A stretch of 35,743 nucleotides of DNA from contig JAWJLM010000029.1 of the NCBI GenBank assembly GCA_040191315.1, forward strand, positions 1 to 35,743, read 5' to 3'. A program made the position numbers and the translations under genes. Shown piece by piece: positions 23,069 to 30,229 of this stretch; position 1 is the first letter of the stretch; each line of letters starts with the position of its first letter. The notes under the pieces are model-generated. The model was not told where the DNA came from and did not search any database. It was given only the letters and a program-made list of their open reading frames with translations. The DNA is from Bacillaceae bacterium S4-13-56 (GTDB lineage Bacteria; Bacillota; Bacilli; Bacillales; JAWJLM01).

Positions 23069-24520
23069 TTATTCTACTTTAAATTGTCCCATCATACCTG
23101 CATCTTCATGTTCCAAAATATGACAGTGATACATAAATGTGCCGGCATATTTAAAGGTAGCAATAAGTCTAACTTTTTCATCAGGATAAACAAGGATCGT
23201 ATCTTTCCAACCAGATTCATTAGCAGGAGGACGCTCACCATTACGGTCAATGACTTGAAATTGAACACCATGTGCATGAAATGGATGAGGCATACCTCCC
23301 ATCATTCCAGTTGCTTTATTTGAAACTTCCCATATTTCCGTATCATTCAGCTTTAAATATTCATCTATTCGTTTTATATCCATTTGTTTACCATTAATAT
23401 TCCAATTTCTACCCATTCCTTGTAAAACAAATTCTCTAGTGTTGATGGCTTCAGAAGAATCAATTCTTTCCATATTCACTATTTTTTTTGGAATATTATA
23501 GGATTCGTTGATTTCATCATTGACAATAAACTTCATGAGTTCAGTACCTTGATCGGTTAGTTCAATTGTATCTCCTGTTTTATAATTTGAGAAATCTACT
23601 ATAATTTCAGCTCTTTCTCCAGGACTAATTATAAGTTTCTTCATCTCTACAGGTGCTTCAAGTAAGCCCCCGTCACTTCCAATTTGATAAAAACTTTGCT
23701 TGTTACTTAAAAATAATTCGTAAAATCTTGCATTTGAACCATTCAATATACGAAATCGCACCTTACCTTTTGAAACCCTTAAATGCGGATTAATAGCACC
23801 ATTAACTAATAACGTCCCTCCCTGCATTCCCATCATGACTTCTTGCATCCCTAACTTATATTCGAACCTTCCATTTGCATCCAGCTTCTTATCCTGCAGA
23901 ACTAGTGGTATATCGTTAATGCCATATTCACTTGGAATATTAAGACGATTCGACTCATGATCATCAATGAAAAATAAACCTGCAAGCCCCTTATACACCT
24001 GCTCACCAGTTTTATGAAGTAAATGAGGATGATACCAAAGTGTCGCTGCTGGTTGGTCAATTGTAAACTTTGGATTCCAGGTTTTTTTAGGATTAATAAT
24101 AGAATGGGGACCACCATCATTTTCTCCATCTACTTCTAGTCCATGCCAATGAACAGTTGTATCTTCATTGAGTTCATTTTTCACCTTAATAGATACTTCT
24201 TGACCCCTTCTGACTCTGATTACTGGTCCTAGGTAGTCTCCGTTATATCCAAAAGTATTTGTCTCCTTCCCCTTGATAAATTCTTTCTTAGCCATTTTTG
24301 CTGTTAAATAAAATTCTGCTTTATTGGGGTCAGTACTCTTATTTTCTAACAGCGGGGGAATTGGTAATGCTATTCCCCCGCTGTTCTGAGTATTAATTTC
24401 ATCTATTTCATTGTTACTAAAGAACTTACTAAATCCCACTGGTATCATAGAAATAGCAATTAATCCAACTGTACCCTTTAAAGACTTAGAAAGAAAATCT
24501 CTTCTATTGTATTGGTTCAT
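23069..24520 (-). CDS. Tat-exported multicopper oxidase (CueO/McoA/CotA-like)
   Basis: 483 residues. A twin-arginine signal (YNRRDFLSKSLKG, then a hydrophobic segment) sends the folded, copper-loaded enzyme across the membrane. Three cupredoxin domains. Copper motifs are HWHG (about 124-127), WYHPH (162-166), HPFHAHG (about 425) and HCHILEHEDAGM (about 467-478), i.e. the complete trinuclear and type-1 sites. The type-1 axial ligand is Met. The Met-rich stretch MQEVMMGMQGG (about 226-236) recalls CueO-type Cu(I) oxidases. I start at ATG 24520, 9 nt after GGAGG; ATG 24529 abuts the site. Likely a Cu(I), phenol or Mn oxidase in copper tolerance. Probably monocistronic. Confidence 0.92.
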   Translation of the reverse strand: MNQYNRRDFLSKSLKGTVGLIAISMIPVGFSKFFSNNEIDEINTQNSGGIALPIPPLLENKSTDPNKAEFYLTAKMAKKEFIKGKETNTFGYNGDYLGPVIRVRRGQEVSIKVKNELNEDTTVHWHGLEVDGENDGGPHSIINPKKTWNPKFTIDQPAATLWYHPHLLHKTGEQVYKGLAGLFFIDDHESNRLNIPSEYGINDIPLVLQDKKLDANGRFEYKLGMQEVMMGMQGGTLLVNGAINPHLRVSKGKVRFRILNGSNARFYELFLSNKQSFYQIGSDGGLLEAPVEMKKLIISPGERAEIIVDFSNYKTGDTIELTDQGTELMKFIVNDEINESYNIPKKIVNMERIDSSEAINTREFVLQGMGRNWNINGKQMDIKRIDEYLKLNDTEIWEVSNKATGMMGGMPHPFHAHGVQFQVIDRNGERPPANESGWKDTILVYPDEKVRLIATFKYAGTFMYHCHILEHEDAGMMGQFKVE

Positions 24521-24543
24521 TTTGCGCATCCTCCATTAAAATC

Positions 24544-24549
24544 ATTATA
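24544..24549 (-). promoter_or_regulatory. Probable -10 of the multicopper oxidase promoter
   Basis: TATAAT on the minus strand 24 bp before the start. The -35 region (CTATTC at 17 bp) is poor, compatible with an activator-dependent promoter. Confidence 0.35.
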
Positions 24550-24842
24550 CTATCTGAATGGTAGGCGAATAGTTGATTGGATATAATATTGTAAAATAAA
24601 AATGTGCAAAATCGATCAAGAAATTAATATAAATTGAAGTTACAAGTAATAACGGTATTCTTAAAACAAAGCTAACTACAAAATAATCCCCTTGTCAAAA
24701 ATTTTTCCATTGTATCCATAAGAATCCACCATTCCAAAGGATCCCTTGTCCTCCATTCATCATGATGATTTCTTCCTTCTATAATAGAATTGAATTTGAA
24801 TTTAGTATTATACTGCTTTTCATTACTTATAAATCCTGCTTT
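24550..24842. other. Intergenic DNA between the divergent oxidase and glutaredoxin genes
   Basis: It contains one short minus-strand ORF (24695-24763) and otherwise A/T-rich sequence. The Sec-glutaredoxin promoter begins at its right end. No RNA gene recognised. Confidence 0.25.
24695..24763 (-). CDS. 22-residue Gly/Trp-rich ORF, possible truncated membrane protein
   Basis: ATG-ATG at 24763 with AAGGAAG 8-9 nt upstream encodes MMNGGQGILWNGGFLWIQW and a final KNF, ending in TGA. The composition resembles the first residues of short Met/Gly/Trp-rich membrane proteins (SHOCT-like or copper-locus small proteins) often found next to multicopper oxidases, but here it stops after 22 codons. It may be a remnant or a genuine microprotein. 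Confidence 0.25.
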   Translation of the reverse strand: MMNGGQGILWNGGFLWIQWKNF

Positions 24843-24871
24843 TTGATAACTTCTTTAAGGATTGGTATACT
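24843..24871 (+). promoter_or_regulatory. Promoter of the TGA-containing glutaredoxin
   Basis: TTGATA (24843-24848) and TATACT (24866-24871) are 17 bp apart, and AGGAGGT (24884-24890) lies 9 nt before the ATG. A clean expression signal right before the gene argues that this ORF is active and not a relic. Confidence 0.7.
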
Positions 24872-24899
24872 TGTTTCAAAGTTAGGAGGTATTCTACTA

Positions 24900-25175
24900 A
24901 TGAGTGATTTAACCGTAACAGTATACACACGCCCTACATGATCAGATTGTCAAGCATTGAAAGAGTTTCTTTCAGCTCAACATATTCATTATACCGATAT
25001 TGACTTAACTCAAAACCCTGAAAAGGAAGAGGAGTTAAAGAAAAAAACAGGGAGTAAAATTGTCCCAGGAATTATTATCAGTAAGTCTAGATTTTGGGGA
25101 TTCTCAAAGCAAGAAAAGTATTTTATCGGATTCGAACAAAATGAATCAGAATTAAGAAAAATTTTAAATGTTTAG
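24900..25175 (+). CDS. Selenocysteine-containing glutaredoxin-like protein (predicted)
   Basis: 91 residues if codon 14 (TGA, 24939-24941) is read as selenocysteine. The start reads MSDLTVTVYTRPT-U14-SDC17, the glutaredoxin/NrdH N-terminal strand with the redox motif C-x-x-C changed to U-x-x-C. The rest is a full thioredoxin-like fold: ALKEFLSAQHIHYTDIDL, then the cis-proline KIVPGI (about 55-60) and a terminal helix LRKILNV. There is no other stop, no frameshift and no other Cys than C17. ATG 24900 has AGGAGGT 9 nt upstream and its own promoter and terminator. With normal termination only 13 residues would be made. A 7-bp hairpin with GTT loop begins 16 nt after the TGA. Likely a disulfide or selenide oxidoreductase, perhaps partner of the Sec-peroxiredoxin at 27231. 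Confidence 0.82.
24939..24974 (+). promoter_or_regulatory. Candidate bacterial SECIS element (glutaredoxin)
   Basis: The recoded TGA (24939-24941) is followed by TGAAAGA (24958-24964), loop GTT (24965-24967) and TCTTTCA (24968-24974): a perfect 7-bp stem. The apical loop starts with G and lies 23 nt after the TGA. This is inside the 16-37 nt range and base preference described for bacterial SECIS elements, which are bound by SelB. Confidence 0.6.
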
Positions 25176-25246
25176 TGATGTATGCCAATATAATGTGGAT
25201 TTTCACCCTTATGATAATAAACTTATTTTCAGTCCGTGCTTATTAC

Positions 25247-25297
25247 AAAAAGCAGGAGGCACCTCCCATTAAAAGTTTGGTGTCTCCTGCTTTTCAC
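25247..25297 (+). terminator. Terminator of the Sec-glutaredoxin gene
   Basis: AAAAGCAGGAGGCACC (25248-25263) pairs with GGTGTCTCCTGCTTTT (25279-25294) with one G-U/T pair. A 15-nt loop, T-run in the right arm. Confidence 0.88.
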
Positions 25298-25613
25298 TAA
25301 TAATTAATTTCTTCATCTACCTGCATTCTTAATTGAAATTACTTCCATAAGTTTTTTGAAATCTCCATGAAAACATAATTCCTCTTTAAACTCTCAAACG
25401 GAATTTCCAGTTAATTTTTTACAAATTATCGATGAAGTCGTTTTTTATTCCGAGCGTTTATTTTAAAAATATACAAACAAAGCCGCTGAAACCACCTCAT
25501 TTAAACTCACTTAATGGGGAATTGTTCAGCTGGGTACTTAAATTACGTATTTCGTATTCATTTTTGGTCTCCTTCTTAATAACTTAAAACAGCATCTGCT
25601 TAGTAAGGTGTTT
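25298..25613. other. Non-coding A/T-rich stretch
   Basis: I see no ORF with a ribosome-binding site, no tRNA cloverleaf and no clear repeat. Because selenoproteins lie on both sides I looked for a tRNA-Sec T-arm (GGTTCGA-type) here and found none. It may contain the decayed remainder of the GNAT fragment at 25614-25724. Confidence 0.3.
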
Positions 25614-25724
25614 CTAAAAAGGTAACAACGCCCGCAACCTATGGCCATCTATTAATTCCTCTTTATTTAATTCATGAATTCTTTCAAGATCATTTTCTTC
25701 GTACTTTCGAATCTCTAGATTCAT
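25614..25724 (-). pseudogene. N-terminal fragment of a GNAT acetyltransferase
   Basis: ATG at 25724 has AAAGGGG 7 nt upstream and reads MNLEIRKYEENDLERIHELN, then KEE, a typical GNAT first strand and helix. It then becomes unrelated and stops at TAG (25614-25616) after 36 residues. The acetyl-CoA-binding core is absent downstream. A 3'-deleted relic. Confidence 0.5.
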
Positions 25725-25827
25725 CCAAAAACCCCTTTCCACACATCCATATTTTCACCATTATAGCAAAACTGATATGATAGAGAGGTGTTAACAGAAT
25801 GTCTTACTCAAAATTGGAGGAACTAAA

Positions 25828-27057
25828 ATGTCATTTGAGCAAATACTTGAAAAATATGCTGAATTAGCCGTTAAAAATGGAGTCAACATTCAAAAGGGAC
25901 AAGAACTTGTTATTACAGCACCTATTTCATCTATTGAATTTGTCCGAATGTTAACGGACAAGGCCTACCAAGCAGGTGCCTTAAAAGTGCACTATGTGTG
26001 GGGGGATGATGAATTAACGCTGTCTCGCTTTACATACGCTCCGGAAGAAAGTTTTCAAGAGTATCCTGATTGGGATGTGAAAAAATTCGAGGCACTATGT
26101 GAAAGAGGAGCCGCCTTTTTAAATGTAAAAGTTCCTAATCCTGACCTTTTAACCAATGTGGATCCAGAAAAGGTTGCCCTAGACAATAAGGTAACAGCTC
26201 AAGCATTAGCCGAATACAGAAACTATCGTATGAATGATAAAGTTAGTTGGACCATCGTATCCGTACCATCCGAAGCTTGGGCCACCAAAGTATTTCCTGA
26301 TGTTAGTAAAGAAGAAGCCGTTGAAAAGCTTTGGGAAGCCATTTTTAAAATGACGCGTGCTGACCTTGAGGATCCTGTAGATGCATGGCAAAAACATAAG
26401 GATAACCTTCAAGAAAAAGCCACATTCCTAAACGAAAAGAAATTCAAGAAGCTTCATTACAAAGGACCAGGTACCGATCTAACAATAGAGTTTCATCCCA
26501 AACACCTTTGGTTATCGGCTGCTGCTAAGCATCCAAACGGAGTGGAATTCATCAAAAACATCCCAACAGAAGAAGTTTACAGCCTTCCATTAAAAACAGG
26601 TGTGAATGGAAAGGTAACGAGCACAATGCCTCTAAACTATAGTGGGACACTCATCGAGGAGTTTTCCTTAACCTTTAAAAACGGAAAAATTGTGGATTTT
26701 GAAGCCAAAAAAGGCTATGAAACTTTAAAACGTTTGCTGGAATCCGATGAAGGATCCCATTATCTCGGGGAAGTTGCTCTTGTATCCAACAATTCACCAA
26801 TTTCTCAATCCGGAATTATTTTTTACAACACCCTCTTTGATGAAAATGCTTCCTGCCACCTTGCCATTGGAAAGGCCTATCCAACATGTTTAGAAGGTGG
26901 AACATCCATGAGCAAGGACGAACTAGAGGCAGTTGGAGCTAACGATAGCCTTACTCATGTTGATTTCATGATTGGCTCAGGTGAACTCGATATTGATGGA
27001 ATTACGGAAAATGGAGACACTGAACAACTGATGAGAAATGGATTGTGGGTCATTTAA
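25828..27057 (+). CDS. Aminopeptidase, M29 family (AmpS/aminopeptidase T)
   Basis: 409 residues, the full length of M29 metallo-aminopeptidases, cytoplasmic dimers that trim N-terminal residues using two Zn/Co ions. The metal-binding and catalytic segments are NIPTEEVY (about 250-257), SDEGSHYLGEVA (about 309-320), NTLFDENASCHLAIG (about 338-352) and THVDFMIGS. WTIVSVPSEAWA is a conserved N-domain block. ATG at 25828 follows TTGGAGGA. Closest named relative in this group is AmpS. A terminator follows directly. Its position between the two Sec genes seems incidental. Confidence 0.92.
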   Translation: MSFEQILEKYAELAVKNGVNIQKGQELVITAPISSIEFVRMLTDKAYQAGALKVHYVWGDDELTLSRFTYAPEESFQEYPDWDVKKFEALCERGAAFLNVKVPNPDLLTNVDPEKVALDNKVTAQALAEYRNYRMNDKVSWTIVSVPSEAWATKVFPDVSKEEAVEKLWEAIFKMTRADLEDPVDAWQKHKDNLQEKATFLNEKKFKKLHYKGPGTDLTIEFHPKHLWLSAAAKHPNGVEFIKNIPTEEVYSLPLKTGVNGKVTSTMPLNYSGTLIEEFSLTFKNGKIVDFEAKKGYETLKRLLESDEGSHYLGEVALVSNNSPISQSGIIFYNTLFDENASCHLAIGKAYPTCLEGGTSMSKDELEAVGANDSLTHVDFMIGSGELDIDGITENGDTEQLMRNGLWVI

Positions 27058-27070
27058 TAGAGATGAAATC

Positions 27071-27108
27071 TAAAAGCCGTTCTATCTAAATGATAGAGCG
27101 GTTTTTTT
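27071..27108 (+). terminator. Terminator of the M29 aminopeptidase gene
   Basis: AGCCGTTCTATC (about 27074-27086) pairs with GATAGAGCGGT (27092-27102) allowing one G-U and one bulge, loop TAAAT, then seven T. Confidence 0.88.
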
Positions 27109-27156
27109 ATACCATTAGGTAAACGTTATAACTCAGAAAATGGGTGAAAACCTACA

Positions 27157-27184
27157 TTGCAAAATAAGGAAGACTGCATATGGT
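27157..27184 (+). promoter_or_regulatory. Possible promoter of the Sec-peroxiredoxin operon
   Basis: TTGCAA (27157-27162) and TATGGT (27179-27184) are 16 bp apart. The upstream ACGTTATAACT (27124-27134) is a partial match to a PerR-type half-site, but the second half is not convincing. Confidence 0.35.
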
Positions 27185-27230
27185 AATACATAGGTATTTA
27201 CACAATTGATAACATGAAAGGATGAGATCG

Positions 27231-27884
27231 TTGGCTGGACATAATGAATCACAATTTTTACACGTGAATCAAATAGACCCATGCCGCAAAACATTTTGCG
27301 CAACTCGAGACGATTATGCACCCAACTTTTCTACTGAAGGCTTTGTCAATGGAGAAATCCAAAACTTTAGCCTAGAGTATTATACAGGGAAATGGACTAT
27401 ATTATTTTTTTATCCTAGTGATTTCACTTTTGTTTGACCTACTGAATTAGCAGCAGTTGCTGCTCTGTATCCTCAATTCCAACAACTAAACACTGAAATT
27501 TTAGCAATCAGTACAGATAGTGTCTATTCACACAAAGTTTTTCAGGAAACATCCCCATCCTTAAAGGACGTTCAATTCCCCATGTTAAGTGATCGGACCC
27601 TTGAAATTAGCCGTGCCTACCGAGTGTTAGACGAAAAAACTGGAGCTGCTTTTAGGGCAACGGTATTCATAGATCCAGAAGGTATCATTGTCTCGAAAAT
27701 GGTATATCCAAAGGAAGTCGGAAGGAATTCCTATGAAATTCTACGACTACTTCAAGGAATCCAATATGCCAGAGAGACGAATACAGGAGTGCCAGTTAAT
27801 TGGACCCCCGACAAACCAGAGATTCAACGAAAAACAAGGAATATTGAAAAATATAAGGAGAGGAGGACCACACATGAACTATAA
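27231..27884 (+). CDS. Selenocysteine-containing AhpC/TSA-type peroxiredoxin (predicted)
   Basis: 217 residues if codon 69 (TGA, 27435-27437) is selenocysteine. Around it the sequence reads FFYPSDFTFV-U-PTELAAV, the peroxiredoxin active site PxxxTxxC with U in place of the peroxidatic Cys (P62, T66, U69). RATVFIDPEG (about 144-153) supplies the catalytic Arg. The C-terminus has GVPVNWTPD where 2-Cys AhpC has VCPANW, so the usual resolving Cys is absent. The only cysteines are C18 and C23 in an N-terminal extension (DPCRKTFCATRD). TTG 27231 is chosen (AAAGGA 9 nt upstream); ATG 27222 abuts the site. The frame after the TGA is open for 148 codons and overlaps the ferritin-like gene by 11 nt. 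Predicted to reduce H2O2/organic peroxides in the cytoplasm. Confidence 0.85.
27435..27464 (+). promoter_or_regulatory. Candidate bacterial SECIS element (peroxiredoxin)
   Basis: After the TGA (27435-27437), AGCAGC (27449-27454) and GCTGCT (27459-27464) form a GC-rich 6-bp stem with loop AGTT (27455-27458). G is the second loop base, 17 nt separate TGA and loop, and outer arms GAATT/AATTC (27444-27448, 27475-27479) may extend the stem. It meets the same published criteria as the glutaredoxin hairpin. Confidence 0.6.
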
Positions 27885-28350
27885 TCCTAATGAAATATGG
27901 GAACGACAACTAACACCCGAGACCTACGGTGCAAAAGGAGCATTAAATGTTCCTACACTTACGTTAAATACTATGCTAACTTATGCCCTTCAGGATGAGT
28001 ATCTTGCCCAAGCAAGATATGATACTATCCTGCAAAAGTTTGGTGCTATTCGACCGTTTACACAAATTAAGCAAGCCGAAATGAGACATATCAGTGCCTT
28101 ACTTCCACTTTTTCAAAGATACTTTGTACCAATACCAGAAAACCACGCTATTAATTTTGTGACTCCACCAGCAACATTACAGAATGCTTTTGCCGCCGGA
28201 GTCCAAGCTGAAATTGATAATATTAACATGTATGATCGCTTTTTAACTTTTAATATCCCAGCAGGTATGCAAATGGTCTTTACCCAGTTAAGGAATGCCT
28301 CAGTCAATCACCTAGCTGCATTCCAACGAGGTTTATCAGCCACATCCTAA
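27874..28350 (+). CDS. Ferritin-like protein (rubrerythrin/DUF2202-like helical bundle)
   Basis: 158 residues. ATG 27874 follows GGAGG by 7 nt; the frame stays open far upstream only because it overlaps the peroxiredoxin gene in another phase. Two helix pairs are visible: ALQDEYLAQARYDTIL and IKQAEMRHISALLPLF (with an E-x-x-H), then VQAEIDNINMYDRFL and QLRNASVNHLAAF. Glu and His residues at these positions are as in ferritin-like di-iron or metal-storing bundles. An iron-sequestering or peroxide-linked role beside a peroxiredoxin is plausible but inferred. Overlap (11 nt) implies translational coupling, so Sec insertion upstream may decide how much of it is made. Confidence 0.75.
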   Translation: MNYNPNEIWERQLTPETYGAKGALNVPTLTLNTMLTYALQDEYLAQARYDTILQKFGAIRPFTQIKQAEMRHISALLPLFQRYFVPIPENHAINFVTPPATLQNAFAAGVQAEIDNINMYDRFLTFNIPAGMQMVFTQLRNASVNHLAAFQRGLSATS

Positions 28351-28352
28351 CT

Positions 28353-28392
28353 AAAGGGAGACACGACAATCCATCAGTGTCTCCCTTCTACC
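28353..28392 (+). terminator. Terminator of the peroxiredoxin/ferritin-like operon
   Basis: AAGGGAGACAC (28354-28364) pairs perfectly with GTGTCTCCCTT (28377-28387) over a 12-nt loop. The T-run is weak; it lies between convergent genes. Confidence 0.65.
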
Positions 28393-28900
28393 TAACAAAT
28401 TCTCTTTTATATCTTAGCGAAACAACACCTTTCTCCTCAGGTAATGAATACGTTGGCTGCTCCCCTTGATATACAAAACCAACTGCTTCATAAAAAGGAA
28501 TCCCCATAAAATTATCCTTTTGAACAGACACCCACTGTTCCCTTGCTCCACGTTTCGCCTGTTCTTCCGTAATCGTTGCAAGCAATTTACTTCCGATTCC
28601 TTCCCGCTTCCTGGATGGATCTAAATAAAGGACAAACAACTCCGTGATTCCTTCACCTGTGAATCCACCCCCGCCAGCACCCACTACATCTCCATCATCT
28701 ACTGCAACATACCATCCATTCCATCCCTCACTCACATGTAAAGTCTCATTCAACACTCGTTTTTCATTATAAAATTCACTTATTGTTTGCTCGATATATT
28801 TTTGTGGAAGAAGTTCATGATAAGTATGCCGGTAACCCTCCGAGCATACTCGAACAATTCCTTTCACATCTTCTTCCCCTGCTTTTCTTACTTCGACCAT
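28388..28900 (-). CDS. GNAT family N-acetyltransferase
   Basis: 170 residues. Acetyl-CoA motif A is LYLDPSRKREGIGSKLLATI (about 95-114), with the preceding TELFVLYL strand and the trailing VSVQKDNFMGIPFYEAVGF. GGGGF makes a glycine-rich turn. Substrate unknown. ATG at 28900 is preferred (GGGGGAGAGG 4-9 nt upstream) over the in-frame ATG at 28942, which has no site. It is convergent with the ferritin-like gene. Confidence 0.85.
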   Translation of the reverse strand: MVEVRKAGEEDVKGIVRVCSEGYRHTYHELLPQKYIEQTISEFYNEKRVLNETLHVSEGWNGWYVAVDDGDVVGAGGGGFTGEGITELFVLYLDPSRKREGIGSKLLATITEEQAKRGAREQWVSVQKDNFMGIPFYEAVGFVYQGEQPTYSLPEEKGVVSLRYKREFVR

Positions 28901-28942
28901 TAACCTCTCCCCCTCTTCCAACCCTATTTTTATGACTTTCAC

Positions 28943-29402
28943 CTCATCAAATTCATTAAAACTTCATTAAAACTATTTTTATATTCACTTTTATCTAACT
29001 CTCTCACCCAAAACTCCAATAAAAGCAATCTTTATTTGAGTTTCCTCCTCCATTTTTTCTCCAAAGTCAATTATAGAGGCTTTTATTTTAACTTTTCATC
29101 TACTGACGTGGTCAAAACTCCATTTAAACAGCTCTTTAATTGACTTTGCCCCCCTTACGACACACAAAACTAAAAATAGAGCCGTCCTTAGTTCACTTTT
29201 ACCATAACAAAAGCCGTTAAACTAAATAAAACCTCTCCCTATAGCCACTTTAGTCTCCACCTTCAAAGCATAACTCAATTAAGAACCCCCTCAAATTAAA
29301 TTTCACCCCCTCATCCTCCAAAAAACTCTACATTTCCTCCCCTCCCCTCTTATGGTAAAATTCACATTAATCAACTCAAATCAACAATAAGGAGCTATTT
29401 TC
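28943..29402. other. 460-bp G-poor intergenic region
   Basis: The + strand contains extremely few G in long stretches (for example 29220-29390). Short direct repeats such as ACTTCATTAAAACTTCATTAA occur at 28960-28980. AAGGAGC before 29403 is the ribosome-binding site of the HAD gene; a TGGTAAAAT at 29353 may be its extended -10. No ORF seen. The same C-over-G bias continues into the HAD gene. Confidence 0.35.
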
Positions 29403-30188
29403 ATGACAAAATACAAAGCACTCTTCTTAGACATAGACGGCACAATCGTCACACCCGATGAAACCATCGAAGATTCAACAAAAGAAGCGATCGCCAAAGT
29501 CCAGCAACAAGGTATTCACGTTTTCCTAGCTACCGGAAGACCACTACACGAAATCCAACACATCACTGAGCAACTCCAAATCGATTCCCTTATCGGATAC
29601 AACGGTGCACTCGCCATTATGGATAACCAAACCATCGTCAACGAACCCATGGACTCAAGCCTTATTAACCACTACATTAAAACAGCAAAAAAACTTGGCA
29701 ACGAAATGGTCCTATACACAGACAAACTAAACATCTACACCAACATCAAAGCTCCCGTTGTCAAAGAATTTATAAAACAATTCCACCTAAAACAAAACGA
29801 ACAACTCCATATCCAAACCCTAGACAACATACTCGGAATCAGCATCATCGACGTAACTGATCAAGAAATCCAACAATATCAAACCAATGAAACCATATAT
29901 TTTTCAAAAGTAAACGTCGAAAGCATCCCAAGTTCCTACGACGTCATCCGTGAAACCGTCAATAAAGGCATTTCTATAAAAAAATTACTCGAGATTCTAG
30001 GAATCCCTAAAGAAAGTGCCATCGCCTTTGGGGACGGGATGAATGACAAAGGGATGCTCTCCAATGTAGGAGAGAGCTTTGCCATGGGTAACGCACACCC
30101 GGACCTTATTCCGTACGCCAAGCACCAAACAACTAGTGTCACCGAATCTGGCATATTCAACGGACTAAAATCACTAGGGCTGTTATAA
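29403..30188 (+). CDS. HAD-superfamily phosphatase, Cof/IIB type
   Basis: 261 residues. Motif I is FLDIDGTIV with nucleophile D10 and acid/base D12. ATGRP (motif II), a Lys in KGISIKKLLE (motif III, about 196-205) and GDGMNDKGML (motif IV) complete the active site. The cap between about 85 and 185 is of the IIB type, as in Cof/YwpJ sugar-phosphate phosphatases; the natural substrate is not evident. ATG 29403 follows AAGGAGC. The first 600 bp use C-ending codons with hardly any G, unlike neighbours and unlike its own last 180 bp, which suggests mosaic origin or strand-biased mutation. The MFS gene starts 41 bp downstream. Confidence 0.87.
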   Translation: MTKYKALFLDIDGTIVTPDETIEDSTKEAIAKVQQQGIHVFLATGRPLHEIQHITEQLQIDSLIGYNGALAIMDNQTIVNEPMDSSLINHYIKTAKKLGNEMVLYTDKLNIYTNIKAPVVKEFIKQFHLKQNEQLHIQTLDNILGISIIDVTDQEIQQYQTNETIYFSKVNVESIPSSYDVIRETVNKGISIKKLLEILGIPKESAIAFGDGMNDKGMLSNVGESFAMGNAHPDLIPYAKHQTTSVTESGIFNGLKSLGLL

Positions 30189-30229
30189 TAATTTATATCT
30201 TATTTTTACATAGAGAAAGGAGGAATAGT

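Noticed and set aside
27124-27150. PerR box upstream of the peroxiredoxin
   Set aside because: Only one half (GTTATAAC-like) matches. The second half is not recognisable, so I do not annotate it.
24939-27437. UGA read as tryptophan (alternative genetic code) to explain the two in-frame TGA codons
   Set aside because: Clear genes in the window end in TGA (for example at 3944-3946 and 10174-10176), Trp is coded by TGG throughout, and both TGA codons stand where the family has Cys, not Trp.
27688-27873. Longer N-terminus for the ferritin-like protein from an ATG at 27688
   Set aside because: That stretch overlaps the peroxiredoxin in another phase, has no ribosome-binding site and adds no ferritin-like sequence. 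ATG 27874 has GGAGG.
24900-27884. Both TGA-containing genes as ordinary pseudogenes
   Set aside because: Apart from the TGA each frame is fully open and conserved, with good expression signals and terminators, and both TGA codons hit the catalytic Cys with a hairpin downstream. True pseudogenes in this window show frameshifts and several stops.
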